A stretch of DNA of 64,000 nucleotides from positions 55,323,678 through 55,387,677 of the forward strand of contig OZ023274.1 of NCBI GenBank assembly GCA_964007475.1, given 5' to 3'. Made by a program: the position numbers and the translations under genes. Within the stretch, counting starts at the first letter, position 1. Every line of letters starts with the position of its first letter. This document shows positions 44,468-56,849 of this stretch, in pieces. This DNA comes from Hybos culiciformis. Taxonomy: Eukaryota > Arthropoda > Insecta > Diptera > Hybotidae. A model generated the notes under the pieces. That model had not been told where the DNA came from, did no database searches, and was given only the letters and a program-made list of their open reading frames with translations.

Positions 44468-44473
44468 TTTATT
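44468..44473 (-). terminator. Candidate polyadenylation signal of esc
   Basis: Minus-strand AATAAA about 175 nt after the stop codon. If used, the 3' ends of the two convergent genes would nearly meet or overlap. Confidence 0.35.
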
Positions 44474-44646
44474 TTGGAAATTTTATATTATTAACATTTT
44501 TCATTTCAAATGTATTTAGAAATGTTCTAAAAACTTCATTTCCATAATTTAATTAAAAGAATAAACGTTCAGCAAAACGTAGTAAGATGTTAGACATTAA
44601 AGTATTGCAAAGTAATTTCACGAAAAAAAACACTACACAAACTTTT

Positions 44647-46857
44647 TTAAGCACATTTATCCCACCGCCATATTGTTCCATCGTCACAGACGCATATTAA
44701 AACTTCCCCGTCTTTAGAAAATGCTGTTTGTCGAATAGCAGTTGTACATTTCGGTTGGCTTAGAAAACTTGGTTTTGTTTGATTTGCATCTGATCCGTCT
44801 AATTCCCAAATAAATACTTTGCCAGTTTGAGTGCCTAAAGCTAGACAACGTTGTCGAAAATCCATTCCAAATCTTATGAACCATATTTCACATTCTTTGT
44901 AGTCAAACTTATGAATAATTGTAACTTGATCATTTGCTTTACATTCACCTCCGTTATCATAATTACTTCCGATTTTCCAACATACAATTGAGTTTTCACA
45001 TGATTTTGATAAAATATAATTTCCAAACCATTTTACACAATCAACATAATTTCGATGAATGTCTCGAGTTGAGAAATCTGGAAAATGTTCCTTAATAGTA
45101 CTAAAGGGTACTGTGTTTTTAGATATATTAAAAGCATAGCTATTCTCGATTGCTTCTTTAATATTTGGTTTGTCTAAACGCCAAAGTTTTAAAGAATGAT
45201 CCATACCGCATGAAATTATTTTATCGCCTATAAAGCTGAAATCAGCGCTAAGGACTTCATCACGATGTCCTTCAACTCCTCCAAATATTGCAACACATAC
45301 TTCTGTTTGTATATTCCATAGACGAAGTGAATGATCTTTACTAGCTAAAATCATATATATTGTTTTAATTAAATTTTAATTTTTATATTACGATTACTTT
45401 TTTTTTGATAAAATAGTGGCTGAAAGCTTAGGAAGCATTGATTAAACACACCTACCTGATAGCAAAATGAATGATTTCTTTGGATGAAATTTGAGCTCAT
45501 TAATTGCATGTCCATGACCAATAAAATGCTTTGTCGATTGTAAAATAGATGGATTGTAAACGCGAATTACTCCTCGCAATCCACCAGCAGCTAGTAAAGG
45601 ACGACCTGTATCTGGCTCTTTGGACCAGCAACAAGTGTAAAAAACTTCCTCTGCCTAAAAAAAAAAAAAAAAAAAAGATACATTTTCGTAGTTTAAAACA
45701 TTGCAGTACATTTTTATTTATTTATGTTTTTATATTTTAATACATATAAATCTATTAGAACATTCTTAATTAGTACACTAGGTAGCTCGGACCATATGTT
45801 ACTGATTTTTGTAGTGCCTTAAAATTAGAGATATTTAATTCAATTTTTTGGAGTACATTTTTGATGTGGTTAATTAATATCGTTTCCATTGACTATTCTA
45901 ACCACCTATCCGTTAATTTTATTTGTACATCTAAATTACGTATGTTTTTTGAAAACTTACATCAGGATCGGAATAAGCTTGAAGTAATTTAATTGAACCA
46001 TCTTTAGGACATTCATAAATGGAAATGCGGTTTGTTCCAACTGAAGCAAATATCCGTGGTTGATCTTTTCTTAAACCATGATGAAATTGAGCACCAAATA
46101 AAGGTTGATTATGGTCTTCTTTCAAGCTGCAACTAAAAAATGTAAATAAATTATATTTATGATTTTTATTTTTTACTTATTAGGTACTTATAATTTTAAA
46201 TTTTTTAAAATTCATAAAACTTACACGAATTTGTAAGGGGACTTTACAACTTTTGGATGCTTCGTGCGCTTTTTTTTTTTTTTCTTTCCAGTTCGATTAG
46301 TTGGTGTAGCACTCCGTGACGTATTCGTAGTTGATGTGCTAACAAAACTACCAGTTTCATCCTAAAAACGTAATTAATAATAATCATTTTTTTTTATAAA
46401 TGAAAAATTATGAAAATTTCATAATAATAAATACCTACCACAACAACACACAGAATACAACAAAGTTTCCCAGTATTGTTCATTATTTATTCTAAGGCAG
46501 ACAGTATAATACAATGTCTAATGTTAAGGAATACTATTAATAGGTATTTCCAATTTTCTTGACATCGACATTGTAAGTCGGAATTAAAATTCTTACAACA
46601 TAAGTTAAATAAAAAGTCCACCAACCTAGTAACCAAAATAATGAAAATTTCAGAAATATGTGATTATTGTAGATATTTTTGGATCTGTTTCCTCTTCCAC
46701 TAAGCTTCTTTGAGATACCTAATCAAGATACAAAAAAAAACCAGAGCTAATTTATTTTAATTTTACATACCTCAGAATCATCACTTTCATTTTGTGTTGT
46801 ACTTTCATCAGCAGCAGGAGGAGCAGCTGGTGCTTTCATTGTATTTGAATTTGACAT
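44647..46857 (-). CDS. esc: ESC/EED Polycomb WD40 protein, five exons
   Basis: Exons (minus strand): 46857-46771, 46361-46225, 46132-45961, 45654-45456, 45344-44647; 1293 nt, 430 residues, phases consistent. This is the WD40 subunit of Polycomb repressive complex 2, which binds trimethyl-H3K27 and activates E(z). The N-terminus is Ser/Thr/Ala-rich with an acidic NESDDSE and a basic [13 protein letters not shown] tract. Family words: [142 protein letters not shown]. Length fits the family (about 425-440). It looks intact and functional. Confidence 0.96.
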
Positions 46858-47424
46858 AATAATTAAGCAAAAAAATATTTTGTAAAAAAAAATTGAAATT
46901 CTGAAAATATTAATTATTTAATATTATTAATTTAGTTTTGTTGTTTAGTTTTTTTAAGCGGTAAATAAAATTGTAAACAAAACTGGCGTCTGCTAGGATG
47001 TCTAAAATACGTAGTGAGCCGTTTTGGATAGATCGTATAATCTTCAAAGTTTATTATTCAAAGTTAATTATGACGTAAAAGAATAAGTTCATTCACGACA
47101 GGCACGACGTTATCATATCTTGATTCGCTGCGCTTCAGCATCGAAATTCTCAATTTTTGAGGGCTGCGCCTTCAAAAATTGTTTTCCTCGCTTCGCTAAT
47201 AAATGCTAAAAGATACAAACTAGTTTCCTTTCCTACAAACGATGAATGTAATTTCAAATGCTGTGAAAATTTCGACAAAATTTATTTGATTAATTTTTTC
47301 ATCCGTGTGCATTATATACTTTACTTTAAAATTTTTCAATAAAAATGTAAAAATTAGAAAAAGTGGAAAAAGTAGAAATAAAATTTTGTCTGTGATAAAT
47401 TTATGAAAACAAAACTCTTGTTTT
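46858..47424. other. esc upstream region
   Basis: No recognised mobile element or ORF. It should include the esc promoter, but no specific element can be named. GCTGCGC words with inverted copies at about 47120-47170. Confidence 0.4.
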
Positions 47425-47688
47425 AAGGTCAATTCACACATATCAGTCACCGGCGCGTCATTTCAGTCAAAAAAAATATCGTTCCTTGTAATTTAAATGA
47501 ACTGTCTACACCCTTCAGCGCCGTCACGTCACCGAACCATCAGTCGCCCCACCGTCAACGAGCCGTCAAAATTAAATTACTTTCCGACGATATTTTTTTT
47601 TTGACTGACGGTATTTTTGAAATTGAAAGCAAAACAAACAAAACAAAGTTTTTAGAAAAACGGTCACAGGACACAGGTCCAGATATTA

Positions 47689-49155
47689 TAGCTTGTTTAC
47701 ACTTAGCTAATTTAACAAGTTCGGACAACGAACATGTTCCGTTGGTGTTTTTGATGTTGTTTTTCATAGAAAAAAAATTAAAACAGAAACCGTTCTTCAA
47801 CATGTTTCTACAAAAACATGTTAATTTTCAGGGATGAATGAGTAATTTTTGAATAATACTTTGTTAGGAAATATTCAGTATGCATTAATTTTTACTTGGT
47901 ATGTCATTTTTGGGGGTTGGACATTTGTCCGCGATTTGTTTTTGTATCGCGGACATAAAAATGACATTTGTCCGCGATTCGAAATGTCTTTTGTCCGCCG
48001 CGGACAATTGACATTTTCCAAAATGTCATTTGTCCGCGATAAAAATTAATCGCGGACAAATGACATTTTGCAAAATGACATTTGTCCAGTAAAAATTTAA
48101 AATCAATCGCGGACAAATGACATTTTGCAAAATGACATTTGTCCGCTAAAAATCTAAAAAAGCAATCGCGGACAAATAACATTTTGCAAAATGACATTTG
48201 TCCGCTAAAAATTTGAGGCTACAGTGCAGATGACGTGAATCAATCAGAATCGGCACAACGAGGGAGAGGTGGGGGCGGCGGGCGGGCGGGTGGACTGGTG
48301 GTTGGTCAGGGGGATTTGCGGCGTCAGCCGCCCGCCCGCCCGCCGCCCCACACCACCATCTCTTTAAGGGGCAAATCCGGCAAAAAAAAAAAAAAAAAAG
48401 CATATACAAAATGTATGAACAATTTGGGGGGACTCTACCCCTCTTCCCTTTTCCAAGCTTAAGACGATTCTGAGTGGTTCACGTAATCTGTAGTATCTCC
48501 AAAATTGAAAAATCAATCGCGGACAAATGACATTTTGCAAAATGACATTTGTCCGCTAAAAATTAAAAATTTTAATCGCGGACAAATGACATTTTGCAAA
48601 ATGACATTTGTCTGGTAAAAATTCGTAAAATCAATCGCGGACAAATGACATTTTGCAAAATGACATTTTGCAAAATGACATTTGTCCACTAAAGTTAGAA
48701 AATTCAATCGCGGACAAATGTCATTTTGCAAAATGTCATTTGTCCGCTAATTTTGAGACATTTGTCCGCGGCGGACAAATGCCATTTTACAATCGCGGAC
48801 AAATGAAATTTTGCAAAATGACATTTGTCCGCGAAGTTTTCCATATAAATTTCATCGCGGACAAATGTCCCGCGGACAAATGTCACGGCGCCTCATTTTT
48901 GACTTTGATATTTTATAAAGGTGGAGATACACTCAAGATAAATGACGCGTGAGTTCTTAGCCTTGACACTACTTCATATATTTTAACTTTTTTGGACGCG
49001 TCAGTTCCTTTGAGCTTATCTCCGGTTTTATTTGAAATTCTTTAACTGACAGCGTAAACATGTTAACATATGAAAAACATCGTTTGAACGGTCGATTTTC
49101 CAAAGATGTTTAACTCCTTTCGAACATGTTAAATTAGCGAAGTGTGAACAAGGCA
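47689..49155. mobile_element. TIR element F (TGCCTTGTTCACACTT ends)
   Basis: Right-end complement TGCCTTGTTCACACTTCGCT and left TAGCTTGTTTACACTTAGCT continue inward through AATTTAACA.GTTCG. The core matches the truncated copy at 50550-50988. It contains the palindrome-array element 47912-48892; the other copy shows the empty site. Its end resembles the TIR of the 8262-15032 element. Confidence 0.72.
47912..48892. mobile_element. GGACAAATG palindrome-array element, 8-bp TSD, empty site known
   Basis: Starts GGGGGTTGGACATTTGTCCG, ends with the complement of GGCGCCGTGACATTTGTCCG, i.e. inverted relative to the 29606-30742 copy. TCATTTTT flanks both sides (47904-47911, 48893-48900); the related element at 50550-50988 has a single TCATTTTT at the same place (about 50726-50733). 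Interior palindromes and the GC-rich hairpin (about 48262-48362) as in the other copies. Confidence 0.94.
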
Positions 49156-49158
49156 TTT

Positions 49159-49619
49159 AAGGTTGATTCACACATTTCAGTAACGTCAAAGTTCCGTCTC
49201 CGTTCCGTCACCGTCAAGTTTCCGTCAATATCTTGACCTGTGTCTACACACTTCAGTCAAGTCACCGTTCCGTCCCGTTTTTTTATATACAAAACAAAAA
49301 ATAAAAACTTTGTTTTGTTTGTTTTGCTTTCAATTTTAAAAATGCCGTCAGTCAAAAAAAAAATATCGTCGGAAAGTAATTTAATTTTGACGGCTCGTTG
49401 ACGGTGGGACGACTGATGGTTCGGTGACGTGCGACGCCGGATGGGTGTAGACAGTTCATTTAAATTACAAGGAACGATTTTTTTTTTACTGAAATGACGT
49501 GCCGGTGACGTGACGGTGACTTGACGTGACTGATATGTGTGAATTGACCTTAACGGATATTTGACGGTGACGGAACGGAGACGGAACTTTGACGTGACTG
49601 ATATGTGTGAATCAACCTT
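49159..49619. mobile_element. TIR element Y (AAGGTTGATTCACAC ends)
   Basis: Left arm 49159-49245 and right arm 49552-49619 are inverted (GTCAAAGTTCCGTCTCCGTT, CCGTCACCGTCAA). Its interior contains the right arm of element X. The TIR is the same type as that of X, so both belong to one family. About 461 bp. Confidence 0.6.
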
Positions 49620-49833
49620 TATTTCGTAACTTTTAAAAAACAGACCATTCCATCCCTGATCATTTTTATATACAATGATAAATTTTAAGAGTGGGTTCCA
49701 TTATTCACGATTCCCTAAAACTGGAAACGGATTCTACTTTTCAGTATTTTGAATAATTTAACATTGCGATTTGACAGCTAAAATTCTATATCCAGAATAA
49801 TTTCTGCAAAAATCGTTCCGAAATTCAATTTTA

Positions 49834-50549
49834 TCTATACTAATATTATAAAGAGGAAAGATTTGATTTTTTGTTTGTTTGTTTGTATTGAATAGGCTCC
49901 GAAACTTCTGAACCGATCAGAAAAATTCTTTCACTGTTGGGAAGCTACACTATCCGCGGGTGACATAGGCTATATTATTTTTTCAAATAAAATAGGGATC
50001 CTTACTAAGACTACAATTAACCCAAGGTGTTAAAAATTACCTGAAATATTCTTTATACATCGCGTCTTCGGACTAGGGCAGAACGGAGGGGCGAATGGGA
50101 TGACGTAAGGGAGGGCGAGATGGGAATACTGAAGAGAGGGCGGAAGGAAGGGCGGAAGGAAGGGTGGAAGGAACGGGTGGAAGGGACGGGTGGAAGGGAC
50201 AGTTGGAAGGGAGGGGTGGAAGGAAGGGCGGAAGGGGTGGAAGGGAGGAGCGTAAGGGACGGGTGGAAGGCATGGCGGAAGGGACGGGTGGAAGGGAGAG
50301 GCGGAAGGGAGAGGCGGAAGGGAGAGGCGGAAGGGAAAGGCGGAAGGGAGAGGCCGAAGGGAGAGGCGGAAGCAAGGAGCGAAAGGGATTGACGGAAGGG
50401 AGGTGCGGAAGAGAGGGTGGGAAGAGACGGGTGGATGGGAAGGGAGGCTATATAGCAAATTTAGAAATTTAAGATTTTCACACACAAAACAGTTTTTTGA
50501 TTTTAATGTAGGTTCAGCACTCCCTTGTGAAACCGGGTATTTTGATTAG
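49834..50549 (+). mobile_element. Helitron-like (Lep1-type) repeat
   Basis: Starts TCTATACTAATATTATAAAG, followed by GGCTCCGAAACTTCTGAACC and GAAGCTACACTATCC..GGTGACATAGGCTATA, a repeat shared by many insect genomes and attributed to Helitrons. A purine minisatellite follows, then GCACTCCCTTGTGAAACCGG near a TTAG end. No inverted repeats or duplication, as expected for Helitrons. A fragment of the 3' end is at 19615-19690. Confidence 0.65.
50085..50450. repeat. Purine-rich GGAAGGG minisatellite
   Basis: About 24 imperfect units of 13-15 bp of the type GGGAGAGGCGGAA / GGGACGGGTGGAA. Nearly all purine on the plus strand and locally GC-rich. Long frames here on both strands are repeat artefacts. 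Confidence 0.9.
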
Positions 50550-50988
50550 AACATGTTCCGTTGGTGTTTTTTATGGTGTTTTTTCATAGTAAAAAAATGA
50601 AAACAGAAACACGTTCTTCAACATGTTTCTACAAAAACATGTAAATTTTCAGGGATGAATGAGTAATTTTTGAATAATATTTTGTTAGGCAATATTCAGT
50701 ATGCATTAATTTTTACTTGGTATGTCATTTTTGACTTTGAAATTTTATAAAAGTGGAGATACACTCAAGATAAATGACGCGCGAGTTCTTCACCTTGACA
50801 CAACTTCATATATTTTAACTTTTTTGGGCACGTCAGTTCCTTTGAACTTATCTCCGGCATTATTTGAAATTGTTTATCTGACAGAGCTTAACATATTAAC
50901 ATATGAAAAACATCGTTTGAACGGTCGATTTTCCAAAGTTGTTTAACTCCTTTCGAACATGTTAAATTAGCGACGTGTGAACAAGGCA
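50550..50988. mobile_element. Truncated copy of element F without insertion
   Basis: Matches F from GAACATGTTCCGTTGGTG to the end GTGTGAACAAGGCA, lacking the left TIR, which is replaced by the Helitron-like repeat. Serves as the empty site for the insertion at 47912. Confidence 0.8.
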
Positions 50989-51080
50989 TTAGTTTTTAAT
51001 AAATCTGTAACCTAGTGTCTATACTAGATGGTTTCGAAGATTAAAACTAAAATAATTTTTGAATGTATTTTTAATCTGGA

Positions 51081-51449
51081 TTTACATGCATCGAGCAAAT
51101 AAATTTTGTTGGAAAAATAGAAAGAGTCAGACAGTTTTCATATAAAAGTTTCATATGTCTGAAAGAGAAAGTAGATAACGTGCTTTTATGGCAGCATTAT
51201 AGCATTTTCGAAAATTGTTTACATTAATAAAAAAGCTGCTATAAAAATATACTTTGTCAAGTATATTTTTTTTTCAACTATAAAATTTTAGATATTTTTT
51301 TGAAGTTTTGACAGATGCTTTTTTGATAACAATGAAAATATTCAAAAAATTTCTTTTTGTTTTTATTTTGCTATATATTTTTTTCAAATTTTTTGACGTA
51401 AACATTTTGCTGGTTCTACAGCAAATTGTCTTTGCTCGATACATGTAAA
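51081..51449. mobile_element. MITE with TTTACATGCATCGAGCAAA ends
   Basis: Left TTTACATGCATCGAGCAAA and right TTTGCTCGATACATGTAAA are inverted. AT-rich interior, 369 bp, no coding. Confidence 0.65.
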
Positions 51450-51599
51450 TAAAGCTTAATAGATTTATTTTATAGATTTATTTTAAAGCATTTTTCAAAT
51501 TTTAATTTTTCAGAGTTCTGTAGTTATTATTTTAAAATTGAAGCAAAAACCTAATAAATATAAACACTTTTGAATTTTTAAATCCTTTATATTAACTTC

Positions 51600-52340
51600 A
51601 CTTTTTCCACAAACTTAGAAAGTCAAAATTGACCCACTTCCCGGTATCCAATCGAGATGAAATTTTGTGCATCGCTTTGTAGTCGATGACAATGGACTTT
51701 GGCATCGATACATTCACCTTTATATTCATTTCACCACCGGGTCCGCAAACTTAGAAAGTCAAAATTGACCCACTTGCTGGTATCCAATCGAGCTAAAATT
51801 AAGCACATCGCTTTGTCGTCGATGACAATTCAGTTTGGCATCGACACATTCACACTCACACACCTTAATCTACCCTATTCTGTATATCAACTTCATGGCC
51901 GTTTCCACAAACTTAGAAAGTTAAAATTGACCCACTTCCCGGTATCCAATCGAGCTGAAATTTTGCACATTGCTTTCTCGTCGATGACACTGCACTTTGG
52001 CATCGACACATTCACACACACACACTTTTATTAATTAAATTCTTTATATTAACTTCACACCAACTTAGAAAGTCAAAATTGACCCACTTCTCGGTATCCA
52101 ATCGAGCTGAAATTTTGCACATTGCTTTGTCGTCGATGACAATGCACTTTGGCATCGACACATTCACACACACACACACATCTTTATATTAATTTCACCA
52201 CCGGGTCTACAAACTTAGAAAGTCAAAATTGACCCACTTCCCGGTATCCAATCGAACTGAAATTTGGCACATCGGTTTGTCGTCGATGACAATTCACTTT
52301 GACATCGACACATTCACACTCACACACCTTTATCTACCTT
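51600..52340. repeat. Satellite array, left part (about 5 units, 135-165 bp)
   Basis: Units contain CAAACTTAGAAAGTCAAAAT, GACCCACTTCCCGGTATCCA, ATCGAGCTGAAATTTTGCAC and TCGTCGATGACAATGCACTT, then short CA repeats. The array continues after the LINE at 55245-55850. Confidence 0.9.
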
Positions 52341-52344
52341 ATTC

Positions 52345-55230
52345 AGAAATTTTTGATCCATCGTGGCAAGTTTTTAGATGTGATCGTACTTTAAATAGTG
52401 ATCAATCACGAGGTGGTGGTGTTCTTGTGGCTGTGCACAATACCCTAGCAATCTGTTTCAGCAGGTATGGGTTAAGATTAGTGTAATGGAAGGGGACGTG
52501 TATGTTGGCGTTTGTTACATACATCGGGGTGTTGATGTAGACGTGTATAATGGATGTGTGGCAGCTTTCGGAGATGTTGTTGCTGCTGTTTCTGAGGATA
52601 GTGATGTTTTTGTTTTGGGTGATTTCAATCTTCCTGGTATTAATTGGGTCCCAGCGGACGATTACGAAAATACTTTTGACCCCACTAATATAACGAACGA
52701 TCAGCAATCAGCTGTTCTTGATTTTTTTTCTTATTGAGGGTTTTCTCAATATTGCTATATTATGAACGATTTTTCGAATGTACTAGATTTGATTTTTACT
52801 AATGTATGTGAGAATTATATTGTTAATGAAACTAAATCTATTATACCAAATAAGAGTAGTATATTTCATAGAATACTTGAATTAAGCTATTTTTACTGCG
52901 ATACATGTATATATAAGTCTATGGATAGCTGTATGGATTTTGATTTTAATAGAGCAAATTACTGAGCAAATTAATAATTACTTGTGTGATAATATGAGCT
53001 TAATTGAGACATGTGGTGTTGTTGAGGATATGTCACTGGTTTTTTTGGATATCATTCATCGTTCTTTTGAACTGTTTGTCCCTAAGAAAATTAAAAAGTT
53101 TAGTCGTCATCCCCCTTGGTATAATAAAGAATTAATTAATATGAAAATTTCAAGATCAAATGCATCGTAAATGGCATAAATCTAAGTTAGTGGATGATCT
53201 GGTTCTCTTTGAGGAAATCAGTGCTTTGTTCGAGAGGAACGAATTGGATTTATATAATGACTATGCTGTTAGGTCTGGTTCCTGTATTAAAAGTGATCCA
53301 AGGTTTTTTTATAAGTACATCAACTATAAGAGAGGTGGTAGTGTCGTTCCCAACACTTTTTTTTTATGATGGAAAGCGATTGGATAATCCTCAGGATGTT
53401 TTCGATGGTTTTGCAGGTTTCTTCCAGACGATTTACAGTGAACCAATTGATTTTAGGCAAGAGGACTTCATTTTTAACTTTATATCTGATGCTCCGCAGT
53501 TGTCATCTGTTCAAATTGACAGGGAGGACTTGCTGAAGGAGCTGAACCGCATTGATTTGAATAAGTCGCCTGGACCTGATACTGTTCCTTCGTTGTTTTT
53601 TAGAAGTGTGTCTTCGTCTATTGTTGATCCTCTTCTACGTATATTTAGTTTGTCATTGTCTTCTGGTATTTTTCCTGGTGTTTGGAAATCGTCTTATCTT
53701 GTACCTATTTACAAAAGTGGAGATAAGTGTAATGTTAGCAATTATCGAGGTATTGCTCTTCTGTCTTTGTTGCCCAAATTGTTTGAAAAAATTGTGTGTA
53801 ATAAGATATATGATCAGGCTTCCCTTTTTATCTCCGAACAACAGCATGGCTTTTTGAGAGGTAGATCAACGTGTACTAACTTGGTTAGTTATACGAGTTT
53901 CATTTTAAGAAACATGGATAAGGGCTCTCAGGTGGATGCCGTTTACACTGATTTTAGCAAAGCTTTCGATAAGGTGGATAGTAAGCTTCTGGTGTTCAAG
54001 TTGTCAAAATATGGCTTCTCTGGCAGTTTGCTAAGGTGGATAGAGTCTTACTTGACTGGTAGAACTCAGGTAGTTAGATTTGGAAGTGCTAGGTCTCGTG
54101 CGATAACGGTTTCATCTGGAGTTCCACAAGGTAGTCACCTTGGACCCATTTTATTTGTATTATTTATTAATGATTTGACAGATTGGCTGATTGGGTCACA
54201 ATTTCTCTTTTTTGCTGATGAAAATTGTTCTCGTGTGTTAAATCTGTAGAGGATTGTGAGCGTTTGCAGTCAAATGTTAATTCTTTGAACCGTTGGTGCA
54301 TTGTGAATGGAATGTTTTTGAATGTAGATAAATGTTTTGTAATGTCGTTTTCGCGAAAAAAATCTAAATTGACACATGAATATCGGATAGGTAATGTTGT
54401 TTTGCGTAGGGTTTCGTTGGCCAGGGATTTGGGTGTTCTTGTCGATGAAAAGCTAACTTTTAAAAATCAAATTGACAAGGTTTGCTCTAGTGGTAGGAGA
54501 ATGCTAGGTGTTGTCAAGTGAAGGGCTAAAGAATTCAACGATCCAATTGTTACTAAAAGTATTTTTTGCTCCCTGGTAAGATCAACCTTGGAGTATTGCA
54601 GTGTTGTATGATCTCCAATCTTCGACTGTGATATTGCTAGAATTGAATCAATACAGAAGCAGTTTCTTTTGTTCGCTTTAAGAGAAACTTATTCATCAGT
54701 TAATGGTTTTTCCTTGCCATCTTATGTTGTGCGTTTAAAGTCATTGGGTTTGTTGACTCTCACTCAGAGAAGGGAGGTTTGTGATGTTCTGTTTGTGTTT
54801 GATCTTTTGAGAGGTAACATCAAGTCACACCATCTGTGCGGACTTGTGGAGCTGAATCCTAACTCAAGAGTACTGCGTCACCCAAGACTTCTTCGTGAAC
54901 ATACTTTTGAGTCTAGGTATGCGAACCATGAGTCTATAAATAGGTGTTCTATTTCATTCAATAGCTGCTCCTTATATTCACCACATGTCTCACGTGACGT
55001 GTTCAAGGGTCGGGTCATTGATTCTATGGCTTGATGCTGTGAGATAGCTTCTTTCAGGTGTTCTTTTGTTTTATTTTTACTTTGGTTTTTCTTTGTATTT
55101 TATTTTAAATTTTTTTTATATATATAGTAAATTCGAATATTTTGATTTTTAATCTTTTGGAATGTTTCATTAATTTTTAAGCATTGTTATATTGTTGAAT
55201 CAGGCAAGAAAGATAAATAAAATAAAATAA
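52345..55230 (+). pseudogene. LINE (jockey/CR1-like) with endonuclease and RT, decayed
   Basis: 5'-truncated copy inserted in the satellite. 52345-52737: endonuclease words FRCDRTLNSDQSRGGGVLVA and DVFVLGDFNLPGINW; an in-frame TGA follows. 52940-53170: PWYNKELINM. 53370-54230: reverse transcriptase (NKSPGPDTVPSLFFR, LVPIYKSGD, NYRGIALLS, EQQHGFLRGRSTCTNL, TDFSKAFDKV, SGVPQGSHLGPILFVLFIND, then FFADEN where the second catalytic aspartate is lost to a frameshift). 54225-54521 and 54669-55034 continue the C-terminus (LNVDKCFVMSFSR, LGVLVDEKLTF). The tail is GATAAATAAAATAAAATAAA. At least five frame breaks. Confidence 0.9.
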
Positions 55231-55244
55231 AAATATTCTTCATA

Positions 55245-55850
<606 letters not shown>

Positions 55851-56109
55851 AGAAAATAAAATTTAAATAAATATCAATTGCCTAGCATATAAAGAATTTA
55901 TATCAAAAACTTGTTTTTATGGGTTGTGTTTTTTTTTATTTTGTTTTTTTATTTATTTTTTTTTTCACATAAATTAATCAAATATTTAACCAAGATTTTT
56001 AGTCCGGATTAAAACGAAAATTATTTTCTTTTATACAAATTTTACGAACACATTCAAAAATAATTTTAGTTTTAATCTTCGAAACCATTCAGTCTAAACC
56101 CCAACTAAA

Positions 56110-56845
56110 TGGAAATTTAAAATTTTCCATCACAATTCGTTTTCTAGGACAACTTTTAAGTGGTCTTAAATTCTGAATGGGAATGCAATAGCTATTGAAT
56201 GTTAAAAAATTGTGCGAAATTTTTAATATTCTTTAAATTATCTTTTATATTAATTAGAACTTAAATTTATTAAAAAAAAATAATAATTTTACAAAAAAGT
56301 TTTATTTATTTTATTTCTAACCATAAAACCATAATTTTATGTAGGTTTTTTTTATATTGACATATTAGTACAGTCGGCTACAGTTTGCTACAGTTTTGAT
56401 TTTTGTATTTATTTCATTATTTTCAAACATTTATTTTTTTAATTTTAATTTTATAATAATATTGACTTCTGGAGCTTTGTTAAAAAATTAAAATTTTAAA
56501 AAATTAAATATGACGCATTAAAAGATACAGGTTCAACAAAATTAAATATCAAATCGATTTTATTTCTACCATGGGGGTTTCCTGGCTTGTAGAAAATGGA
56601 GATTTTACTTTTAATATAAAAAATAATTATGGAACGCACTCTAATTAAAAAAAATCATGTTTTTTTTTTGGTAATTACCCTATTAAACAATAAGCAGTGA
56701 AACATCAGTGAGCTTTGTTTTTTTCTTCGATGAATTTACTAGTGAATTATGAATGGGCTTGGGCAAAATTTCATTGGTTTCCCCTTCTAATTACTACTAC
56801 ATACAAACATCTATCTCTTTTAACATGAAACAAAACATGCTTACA
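56110..56845. other. AT-rich stretch, nothing recognised
   Basis: No gene, no mobile element ends identified. Confidence 0.4.
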
Positions 56846-56849
56846 TTCA

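Larger units (their letters stand above)
47425..49551. mobile_element. TIR element X (AAGGTCAATTCACAC ends)
   Basis: The left arm 47425-47688 and right arm 49290-49551 are inverted copies for about 240 bp (CATATCAGTCAC, GTAATTTAAATGAACTGTC, CGACGATA, GCAAAACAAACAAAACAAAG). Between the arms lies the F element and the left arm of element Y, so X and Y overlap. No coding capacity. Confidence 0.6.

Noticed and set aside
50030..50485. Proline/serine-rich and glycine/arginine-rich long frames
   Set aside because: Both strands of a purine minisatellite stay open by composition alone.
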